DNA from: an uncultured Flavobacteriales bacterium
GTDB taxonomy: Bacteria > Bacteroidota > Bacteroidia > Flavobacteriales > Crocinitomicaceae
Reading direction: 5' to 3'
Assembly (NCBI GenBank): GCA_946479125.1
Contig: CAMLET010000180.1
Location: 1-6,737 of the forward strand
Length of the DNA: 6,737 bases
Part shown: positions 1 to 5,533 of the stretch, one piece after another
Numbering within the stretch: the first letter of the stretch is position 1
Layout: every line of letters starts with the position of its first letter
Program-made: the position numbers and the translations under genes
The notes under the pieces: generated by a model
Seen by the model: only the letters and a program-made list of their open reading frames with translations
The model's database searches: none
What the model was told of the DNA's origin: nothing

Positions 1-47
1 GACCACCGAGATCTACACTCTTTCCCTACACGACGCTCTTCCGATCT
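1..47 (+). other. Illumina P5/TruSeq universal adapter remnant (non-genomic)
   Basis: These bases match the Illumina P5/TruSeq universal adapter from its internal GACCACCGAGATCTACAC to its terminal GACGCTCTTCCGATCT. Only the first 11 bases of the full oligo are missing. The adapter ends in the usual GATCT ligation end at base 47, so organismal DNA should begin at base 48. This is a library artefact left at a contig end, not a regulatory region. The reading frame of the first gene runs through it without a stop, so a gene finder could wrongly extend the protein into adapter. No ATG, GTG or TTG occurs in that frame within the adapter. Confidence 0.98.
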
Positions 48-55
48 ATTTTTGG

Positions 56-1558
56 ATGTGGACGATCTTTGAGATCAAATCGTATCCTTTTAACCTGCTT
101 CATTTGCTGGGAATAATTCTCATCACCTGGACCGGAATTTATGGTGGAAGAAAATTCCGTGGATGGATCAAGGCAAAATGGCGATTTCCAAAATTATTTC
201 GTTTTACAACCTTGCCAATCATTTTTTCGACCATTGTTACACTGAATATTCTCATGTATCTGTTGGTTTCACTGGCTTATTCGCTATATGAGGTGAATTC
301 AGGAAATATTGAAGAATTGAGCGGGATGTCAATCAAAGCCGCGGAAATGAAATTGCAGTCAAATATTCATCCCCGTAAAATTGAAGAAGCGGCCCTGTCG
401 TCAGAAATTTTGGTGGAAGCCAATAATGAAATAGAACTACGTCAACGTTCTTCGGTTCTTTATTTTGAAGCAACAGTTGGTGATGATAAGAACATTGAAA
501 AACTGCGTTGTACAGATGCTTCCGACGAGTTGAAAACAATGCATCTTCCAAAGACAATCAAAGCAAAAAACCATTACTTCGTAATTAATTACGTTGATGA
601 TGACGGAGCTCAGATCAAAGAAGAAGTTTATAACTTCCTTGGAATCAATATCACTGCTAGTTTAAAAGCGAAAGATCCGGCACGGCGAATTTTGGTTTTT
701 GTAAACGGTTATCGACCAACTAGCCTGGGTTCAAGCTTTGAACAACATGTTTACGACGTTAAGAGAAATGGATTGGAATTCCCGAATTCATACAATCGCC
801 TCTATAATTTCGATCGTTATCAATACTGGCAGCCATGGAACAATATTGATCAGCGTTTTGTGAATGTGTTTAGTCCAACAGAAACGTATTACGCCGACGG
901 ACATTTCTCTGTAAGCACTTCCAATTACAGAAGTATACTCAATTTTAGCAGTGCCTCCAATTCGTTTCCAAAGCGATGTAAAAAAGGAAAACCACATCAT
1001 TGCTTCTATACAAGTACGGTGAATAGTAAAGTCTTTGGATCGAATAGAAAAAAGAGTCTGAAGATTATCAATTACCGCTCAAACAGATCCGGATTTAGAA
1101 AGCGTTATGAGAACGGTAAAGTTGCCGGGAGAAACTTACTGGCAGTTTTGAATGAACTTCCGAACTCATCTGAAAACGATACGCTGTATTTGGTTGCGCA
1201 TTCCATGGGCTACGCTTATTCCTTAGGAATGATCGAAATTCTTAAAGGCAAGATCAACTTCGGAACCTTCATTATTATTGCTCCTGAAAATGCTTCGGCT
1301 GGAAAAGTGGATATAAAAGAATGGAACGAAATATGGCAATACGGAAGTAATCTGGATGGTAAATATCCTGATCAGCCCTGTTTACAGGATGGTGTAGCAC
1401 CACAGCACGCAGCTAAGAATTTGCCTTATTCCAAACGTGTTTTCATTCCAAAAGATCTTTACACTTCCAAAGGTTTCTTCGATTCCCATTTCATTGGTTA
1501 TTATACGTGGATCTTCGATATTCCGAAAGGAAAGAAAGGTTATATTAAAAGACATTAA
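56..1558 (+). CDS. Membrane-anchored alpha/beta-hydrolase-like protein (5' end possibly incomplete)
   Basis: The protein has 500 residues if read from the first ATG. Two hydrophobic segments lie near the N-terminus (about residues 12-30 and 52-76), with a basic stretch between them (GRKFRGWIKAKWRFPK). A soluble region of about 130 residues follows, then an alpha/beta-hydrolase-like core. In that core RRILVFVNGYRP (210-221) resembles the first core strand and oxyanion turn, and LYLVAHSMGYA (377-387) is a nucleophile elbow with Ser383 as likely catalytic serine. FGTFIIIAPENAS (402-414) is the next strand, and His478 in DSHF is a candidate catalytic histidine. The acid residue is not clear. This suggests a serine esterase, lipase or peptidase-like enzyme held at the inner membrane; the substrate cannot be read from the sequence. 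Only eight genomic bases precede the ATG and the frame is open through them, so the true start may lie upstream. No Shine-Dalgarno is visible. The fold call is good, the function is unknown. Confidence 0.72.
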   Translation: MWTIFEIKSYPFNLLHLLGIILITWTGIYGGRKFRGWIKAKWRFPKLFRFTTLPIIFSTIVTLNILMYLLVSLAYSLYEVNSGNIEELSGMSIKAAEMKLQSNIHPRKIEEAALSSEILVEANNEIELRQRSSVLYFEATVGDDKNIEKLRCTDASDELKTMHLPKTIKAKNHYFVINYVDDDGAQIKEEVYNFLGINITASLKAKDPARRILVFVNGYRPTSLGSSFEQHVYDVKRNGLEFPNSYNRLYNFDRYQYWQPWNNIDQRFVNVFSPTETYYADGHFSVSTSNYRSILNFSSASNSFPKRCKKGKPHHCFYTSTVNSKVFGSNRKKSLKIINYRSNRSGFRKRYENGKVAGRNLLAVLNELPNSSENDTLYLVAHSMGYAYSLGMIEILKGKINFGTFIIIAPENASAGKVDIKEWNEIWQYGSNLDGKYPDQPCLQDGVAPQHAAKNLPYSKRVFIPKDLYTSKGFFDSHFIGYYTWIFDIPKGKKGYIKRH

Positions 1559-1561
1559 TCT

Positions 1562-1602
1562 AAAGAAAAGCTGAAAGAGAAAAGCTGGAAAGAAGAAAAG
1601 CG
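1562..1602 (+). repeat. Purine-rich imperfect repeat (GAAAAGCTG units)
   Basis: Just after the stop codon of the hydrolase gene lies an almost pure A/G stretch with GAAAAGCTG at 1565-1573 and 1579-1587, and a degenerate GAAAAGCG at 1595-1602. The spacing is 14 and 16 bases. No reading frame is evident. It may be a decayed intergenic repeat; no function is inferred. Confidence 0.45.
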
Positions 1603-1613
1603 AATGATTTTAT

Positions 1614-1666
1614 TTCTTCTGTGTTCTTCTGTGCCTGCCTGGATTGGCAGACAGGCACCTCTGTGG
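1614..1666 (+). repeat. TTCTTCTGTG tandem repeat interrupted by a palindrome
   Basis: TTCTTCTGTG occurs twice in exact tandem (1614-1623 and 1624-1633). A related third unit, CACCTCTGTG (7 of 10 identical), follows at 1656-1665, after the palindrome. From memory, runs of the TTCTCTGTG...CCTCTGTGG type recur between genes in Bacteroidota and some other bacteria; I cannot verify that here. If the 22 bases at 1634-1655 are removed, the three units become contiguous, as if the palindrome had inserted into a pre-existing repeat. Confidence 0.55.
1631..1658. repeat. 28-base intergenic palindrome (GTGCCTG..CAGGCAC)
   Basis: The arms GTGCCTGCCTG (1631-1641) and CAGACAGGCAC (1648-1658) pair over 10 of 11 positions around a six-base loop (GATTGG). 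The only mismatch is a C opposite an A. The stem is GC-rich in an otherwise AT-rich spacer, and no T-run follows it, so it is not a typical intrinsic terminator. CCTGCC/GGCAGG palindromes are, as I recall, a common dispersed intergenic repeat in Bacteroidota. It may still form an RNA hairpin if transcription from the upstream gene reads through. Confidence 0.7.
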
Positions 1667-1712
1667 GAGTTAAAAGTCCTTCGTCTGTAGTCTTTAGTCC
1701 AAAAGTCTTGGC

Positions 1713-1720
1713 TATCTTTG
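1713..1720 (+). promoter_or_regulatory. Probable -7 box of the hisS operon promoter
   Basis: TATCTTTG matches the Bacteroidota -7 consensus TAnnTTTG exactly and ends 18 bases before the hisS ATG. This would give a very short leader of about 10-15 bases (CCGTAAATTTTCAATTCA region), AT-rich and without a Shine-Dalgarno. No convincing TTTG -33 box exists at the expected distance. The nearest candidate is the imperfect TTTAG at 1693-1697, whose spacing is short. The location upstream of a three-gene operon supports the call. Confidence 0.6.
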
Positions 1721-1738
1721 CCGTAAATTTTCAATTCA

Positions 1739-3460
1739 ATGGCGCAAAAACCTGCAATTCCGAAAGGAACACGTGATTTTTTACCTCAAGATGTGGCTCG
1801 TAGAACTTACATTTTTGATACCGTTAAATCGGTTTTTAAAACATACGGTTTTGCTCCAATTGAAACACCTTCTTTTGAACTTTCCAGCACGTTGCTAGGG
1901 AAATATGGTGAAGAAGGTGATCGTTTGATTTTCCGAATTTTGAATTCAGGAAATTATCTGACTCATCATAACTCCATGGTCTCAGCTTATGTTGAAGGAG
2001 TTTTAGAAACTGCAATCGATTCGTTGTTTGAAGAAGTTAAGAAAAGTGATTCTGTTTCTTTTGATGAAATTATGAACTCTCTGATTTCTGAATCTTTCAT
2101 GAACAGATTAACAGATTTGTTTAATGAAAAAAACAAAGGAAACGAGTTGCCATCGTTTTATTCTTCTAGGTTAGCTGAATCAATTGAGTCTAGAATAAGA
2201 GTTATAAGGAGAAGTCCATTTATCAAAGATACATTGAAGAAAATTTTTGATGAATGTAGTGATTGTCCACCTACTGAGGATCATAGAATGAGGGCAATAA
2301 TCAAAGAAACCACATTGGTTATTTTAGGTAAGTATTTAAGTGGTACTGGAGGTGAATTGACCAAGCATATCTCTGAAAAAGCACTTCGTTACGACCTTAC
2401 GGTTCCTTTTGCACGTTTCGTAGTTCAGCACCAAAACGAATTATCGTTTCCGTTCAAACGTTACCAAATTCAACCGGTTTGGCGTGCGGATCGCCCGCAG
2501 CATGGACGTTACCAGGAATTTTTCCAGTGCGATGCTGATGTGGTAGGTTCTGATTCGTTGTTGTTTGAAGTCGATTTCGTTCAGATTTTTGATCAGGTAC
2601 TGACAAAACTGAAAATCCCGGGATTTACTATCAAAATCAACAACCGTAAAATTCTTTCAGGTATTGCTGAAGTTTCTGGTGAAAGCGACAAGATCATCGA
2701 TATCACAGTTGCCATTGATAAATTGGATAAAATAGGTGAGGAAGGTGTTGTAAAAGAACTTCTTGAAAAAGGCGTTTCTGAAAAAGCAATAGAGATCATT
2801 TCTCCTTTGTTCAAGATCTCTGGAAGTAACGATGAGCGTTTAGCACAAATGAAATCGTTCCTCGCAAATTCAGAAATTGGATTGAAAGGAATTGAGGAAT
2901 TGGAGTTTGTTCTGGAAAGCACGAAAACACTTGGTTTAGAAAGAGCCGAAGTAGAATTTGATGTGACGCTCGCTCGTGGATTGAACTATTACACTGGTGC
3001 TATTTTCGAAGTGAAAGTGCACGATGTGAAAATGGGTTCTATTTGTGGCGGCGGCCGTTACGACGATCTAACTGGTTTATTCGGTTTGTCAGGAATGTCG
3101 GGAGTTGGAATTTCTTTTGGAGCCGACAGAATTTACGATGTTCTGAACGAATTGAACCTTTATCCGGAAGAAACTGACGCCAGTTTGAGTGTGTTGTTTG
3201 CCAACTTTGGAGATAAAGAAGCACAGTACTGTATGAAGTTATGTAAGGAATTGCGTAATCACGGAATCGATTGCGAGGTTTATCCTTCATCAGCCAAAAT
3301 GCAGAAACAATTCAAGTACGCCGATTCAAGAAAAGCGAAGCACGTTGCCATTATTGGAGAATCTGAATTGGCGAATGGAACCATTCAGGTGAAGAACATG
3401 GAGTCGGGAGAACAAGTTGCAATTACGGCAGCTGAATTAGTGAATTACTTTAGTAAATAG
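1739..3460 (+). CDS. hisS: Histidyl-tRNA synthetase with a large internal insertion
   Basis: HisRS is a class II aminoacyl-tRNA synthetase that joins histidine to tRNA-His in the cytoplasm. The N-terminus ([11 protein letters not shown]) and the motif 1 region (about 28-50) are normal. [12 protein letters not shown] (216-227) is the histidine-pocket segment. Motif 2 is around [21 protein letters not shown] (split here: [10 protein letters not shown] at 241-250, [11 protein letters not shown] at 251-261). [10 protein letters not shown] (411-420) is the HisRS-specific arginine motif, and GGGRYDDL plus [10 protein letters not shown] (437-464) cover motif 3. The anticodon-binding domain runs from about 482 to the end. 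All catalytic motifs look intact, so the enzyme is probably active. At 573 residues it is about 110-120 longer than usual because of residues 75-206. The start is set by the family N-terminus and lies 18 bases after a promoter box. The stop is 2 bases before hutH. Confidence 0.96.
   Translation: MAQKPAIPKGTRDFLPQDVARRTYIFDTVKSVFKTYGFAPIETPSFELSSTLLGKYGEEGDRLIFRILNSGNYLTHHNSMVSAYVEGVLETAIDSLFEEVKKSDSVSFDEIMNSLISESFMNRLTDLFNEKNKGNELPSFYSSRLAESIESRIRVIRRSPFIKDTLKKIFDECSDCPPTEDHRMRAIIKETTLVILGKYLSGTGGELTKHISEKALRYDLTVPFARFVVQHQNELSFPFKRYQIQPVWRADRPQHGRYQEFFQCDADVVGSDSLLFEVDFVQIFDQVLTKLKIPGFTIKINNRKILSGIAEVSGESDKIIDITVAIDKLDKIGEEGVVKELLEKGVSEKAIEIISPLFKISGSNDERLAQMKSFLANSEIGLKGIEELEFVLESTKTLGLERAEVEFDVTLARGLNYYTGAIFEVKVHDVKMGSICGGGRYDDLTGLFGLSGMSGVGISFGADRIYDVLNELNLYPEETDASLSVLFANFGDKEAQYCMKLCKELRNHGIDCEVYPSSAKMQKQFKYADSRKAKHVAIIGESELANGTIQVKNMESGEQVAITAAELVNYFSK
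1961..2356 (+). other. In-frame 132-codon insertion inside hisS (HisRS residues 75-206)
   Basis: This block separates RILNSGNYL from [13 protein letters not shown], segments that lie close together in other Bacteroidota HisRS proteins, where I recall a variable loop of roughly 10-45 residues. It is open in frame throughout. By hand count GC is 129/396 (about 33%), against 46/120 at 1741-1860 and 58/120 at 2401-2520. All eight arginines use AGA (5) or AGG (3), whereas the rest of hisS uses CGN for 15 of 19 and never AGG. The peptide looks mostly helical, with about five segments separated by polar loops (near [18 protein letters not shown] and [12 protein letters not shown]). Cys173, Cys176 and His182 are close together but do not form a complete recognisable metal site. 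I do not recognise the domain. It has no intein splicing residues at its borders (Thr75 first; no His-Asn end). Confidence 0.8.
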
Positions 3461-3462
3461 AT

Positions 3463-4950
3463 ATGTACATAATTAACAATAGCTGGATTTCGTTGGAGCA
3501 AATCGACGAAATTTTGAACTCAAATACCAAAATTGCACTTAGCGACGAAGCTAGAAAATCAATTGCAGATTGTCGTGAATATTTAGATGGTAAAGTTGGT
3601 CGTTCTGATAAACTGATCTACGGTGTAAACACAGGTTTCGGAAGTTTGTGTGATACTGCAATTTCATCAGATGACCTTTCGCTTTTGCAAAGCAACCTGG
3701 TACTTTCTCATGCTTGTGGAGCAGGTGAACGTGCTTCTGATGTTATCGTAAAACGCATGTTGTTGCTTAAAGTTCTTGGACTTTCTCACGGAGCTTCAGG
3801 CGTTCAGGTAGAAACAGTCGAGCGTTTGATCTTTATGTTCAATAACGATATTCTTCCCATTGTTTTTCAGCAGGGAAGTTTAGGAGCTTCAGGAGATTTA
3901 GCTCCGTTAGCACATTTGTGTTTACCGCTTTTGGGTGAAGGAACTGTGAAAGTAGAAGGAGTTGAAATTACTTCGGCAGAAATGAACAAGCGTTTTGGTT
4001 TGGAGACAATTGTTCTGCGTTCGAAAGAAGGTTTGGCTTTGTTAAACGGAACACAATTCATGTCGGCGTATGCAAGTTATGCAATCTCAAATGCACGTCG
4101 TTTGTGGAAACAATTTAATGAAATCGCATCAATCAGTTTAGATGGATATGATGGAAGACCTGAGCCTTTTGGTAAAGAGGTGAATGAAATTCGCAATCAG
4201 GTTGGACAAATCAAAACAGCAGAAACGTTCAGAGCGATCTTTGAATCGAGTGAAATCATTAAACGTGAAAAAGCACATGTTCAGGATCCGTATTCGTTCC
4301 GTTGTATTCCTCAGGTTCATGGCGCTTCATATGATACGATCGAGCATTGTGCAACAATTGTAGAACGCGAAGTAAATGCGGTAACAGATAATCCAACTGT
4401 TTTCCCTGATGAAGATTTAGTGGTTTCTGCGGGTAATTTCCATGGACAGCCTTTGGCTCTGATAATGGATTTCTTAGCCATTGCTTTGGCAGAATTGGGA
4501 AGTATTTCTGAGCGTAGAGTTTACAAAAGTATTTCCGGAACAAGAGGTTTGCCTGCGTTCTTGGTTGCAAATCCAGGATTGAATTCAGGATTTATGATAA
4601 CACAATACACGTGTGCTTCAATTGTAAGTCAGAACAAACAATATTGTACGCCTGCAAGTGTTGATACGATTGACTCTAGTAACGGACAAGAAGATCACGT
4701 TTCCATGGGCTCAAATGCGGGAACAAAATTATACCGTGTTATCGATAACTGTTATACCATTCAGGGAATTGAGTTGCTTCATGCGGCACAATCTTTAGAG
4801 TTTAGACGTCCTGCAAAAACCTCGAAAATTGGGGAAGAAATTCTTTCAGTTTTCCGTCAGAATGTAAGCTTTGTGGAAAACGACGTTTACATGCACCCGA
4901 ACATTCAGAAAAGTACTCACTTTGTTAAAAACGGATACAAATGGAACTAA
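3463..4950 (+). CDS. hutH: Histidine ammonia-lyase (histidase)
   Basis: Histidase removes ammonia from L-histidine to give trans-urocanate, the first step of histidine breakdown, in the cytoplasm. The 495 residues match the usual length of about 500. The cofactor-forming triad Ala142-Ser143-Gly144 lies in GSLGASGDLAPLAH; it cyclises to the MIO electrophile. Other active-site residues fall where the Pseudomonas putida enzyme has them: Tyr53 in YGVNTGFG, Ser82-His83 in LVLSHACG, Asn195 in LLNGTQF, Tyr277 and Arg280 in QDPYSFRC, and Glu410 in SSNGQEDHVSMG. The Ser-His pair and the glutamate favour histidine over tyrosine or phenylalanine as substrate. The start is 2 bases after the hisS stop, with no Shine-Dalgarno, so it is almost certainly co-transcribed and perhaps translationally coupled. 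No other hut genes are in the window. Confidence 0.95.
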   Translation: MYIINNSWISLEQIDEILNSNTKIALSDEARKSIADCREYLDGKVGRSDKLIYGVNTGFGSLCDTAISSDDLSLLQSNLVLSHACGAGERASDVIVKRMLLLKVLGLSHGASGVQVETVERLIFMFNNDILPIVFQQGSLGASGDLAPLAHLCLPLLGEGTVKVEGVEITSAEMNKRFGLETIVLRSKEGLALLNGTQFMSAYASYAISNARRLWKQFNEIASISLDGYDGRPEPFGKEVNEIRNQVGQIKTAETFRAIFESSEIIKREKAHVQDPYSFRCIPQVHGASYDTIEHCATIVEREVNAVTDNPTVFPDEDLVVSAGNFHGQPLALIMDFLAIALAELGSISERRVYKSISGTRGLPAFLVANPGLNSGFMITQYTCASIVSQNKQYCTPASVDTIDSSNGQEDHVSMGSNAGTKLYRVIDNCYTIQGIELLHAAQSLEFRRPAKTSKIGEEILSVFRQNVSFVENDVYMHPNIQKSTHFVKNGYKWN

Positions 4951-5465
4951 CCAATTACGGTGAGGAAGCTCATGAACAAAACACGAATAGCAAACCGCCA
5001 GTGTTTTTAAAGGTATTGTGTATTCTTACTTTCGTTTATGCGGGTATCGTTTTTATTACGGAGCTCATCATGCTTTTGGCCGGACAACAAACTCCAAAGC
5101 AGATGAAAGTTATTGTAAAAACTTATTCTAACATGGCGGACGATATGCGAAAAATGGGTTCTTCTTTTGGAGGCGAAGTTTATGATCAGGTTGCAGATCA
5201 AATGGTTCAAATCAATAATAACCATTTGCCTTATCACGTAATTGCATTTGTTTTCGTTGCACTTGGAATAATTGGTGCTGCAATGATGTTGAAACGCAAT
5301 AAACTAGGTTTTCATTTCTACGTGATTTATTCTTTGGTAATTACCGCATTGCCTTACATTTTCGTTACACCGGACGCAATTCCTGTGGCTGGAACAATCT
5401 TCAATATGTTTATCAGCGGTTTGTTTGTATTCATGTACTCGCGAAACCTGCATTGGTTGAAGTAA
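4941..5465 (+). CDS. Four-helix integral membrane protein of unknown function
   Basis: The protein has 174 residues and I do not recognise the family. A short polar N-terminus (about 1-20) is followed by a hydrophobic segment at about 23-47. A hydrophilic loop of about 50 residues rich in Met, Gln and Asp follows (about 48-98; e.g. KTYSNMADDMRKMG), then three closely spaced hydrophobic segments (about 99-117, 124-142 and 147-168). The C-terminus is short and basic (SRNLHWLK). An even number of helices puts both ends on the same side of the membrane, leaving the long loop on the other. The ATG overlaps the last 10 bases of hutH in another frame, so its translation is probably coupled to hutH. 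A role in histidine transport or sensing is tempting from context but nothing in the protein shows it. An intrinsic terminator follows and closes the operon. Confidence 0.8.
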   Translation: MELTNYGEEAHEQNTNSKPPVFLKVLCILTFVYAGIVFITELIMLLAGQQTPKQMKVIVKTYSNMADDMRKMGSSFGGEVYDQVADQMVQINNNHLPYHVIAFVFVALGIIGAAMMLKRNKLGFHFYVIYSLVITALPYIFVTPDAIPVAGTIFNMFISGLFVFMYSRNLHWLK

Positions 5466-5486
5466 AGAAGTTTGAAAATGATATTA

Positions 5487-5524
5487 AAAAGCCGTAGACA
5501 TAACATCTACGGCTTTTGTTTTTT
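5487..5524. terminator. Bidirectional intrinsic terminator between convergent genes
   Basis: AAAAGCCGTAGA (5487-5498) and TCTACGGCTTTT (5506-5517) form a perfect 12-base-pair stem around a seven-base loop (CATAACA). On the plus strand the stem runs into TTTTGTTTTTT. On the minus strand the left arm gives a run of five T. It sits in the 68-base gap between the stop codons of the membrane protein gene and the convergent secreted-protein gene, so it probably ends both transcripts. Confidence 0.93.
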
Positions 5525-5533
5525 CAATTTGTA

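Noticed and set aside
1591..1620. AGAAGAAA...TTTCTTCT hairpin as terminator of the hydrolase gene
   Set aside because: The stem is eight AT-rich pairs with a 14-base loop and no following T-run, so it is too weak; it is better seen as part of the repeat-rich spacer.
1961..2356. An intein or intron as the explanation of the hisS insertion
   Set aside because: The block is shorter than most inteins, begins with Thr-His-His and ends with Gly-Glu, with no His-Asn before the downstream Thr or Ser. It is open in frame throughout and shows no group I or II intron end signals that I can see.
1961..2356. A HEPN-type (toxin or abortive-infection) fold for the insertion, suggested by a first helix like [16 protein letters not shown]
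   Set aside because: The resemblance covers one helix only and the R-x4-6-H catalytic motif is absent, so I do not assign it. A profile search would settle it.
1961..2356. Chimeric assembly producing the insertion
   Set aside because: Two independent joins, both preserving frame, with normal hisS sequence on each side would be required. It remains worth a read-mapping check because adapter was not trimmed from this contig.
2593..2922. Minus-strand open frame of 109 codons within hisS
   Set aside because: It is antisense to a clearly conserved coding region and its product has the serine-rich, low-complexity look of a complementary-frame artefact.
4259..4570. Minus-strand open frame of 103 codons within hutH
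   Set aside because: It lies wholly opposite conserved histidase motifs and shows no recognisable domain or start context.
3463..4950. Tyrosine or phenylalanine ammonia-lyase, or an aminomutase, instead of histidase
   Set aside because: The Ser82-His83 selectivity pair and Glu410 follow the histidase pattern; tyrosine and phenylalanine lyases usually differ at these positions.
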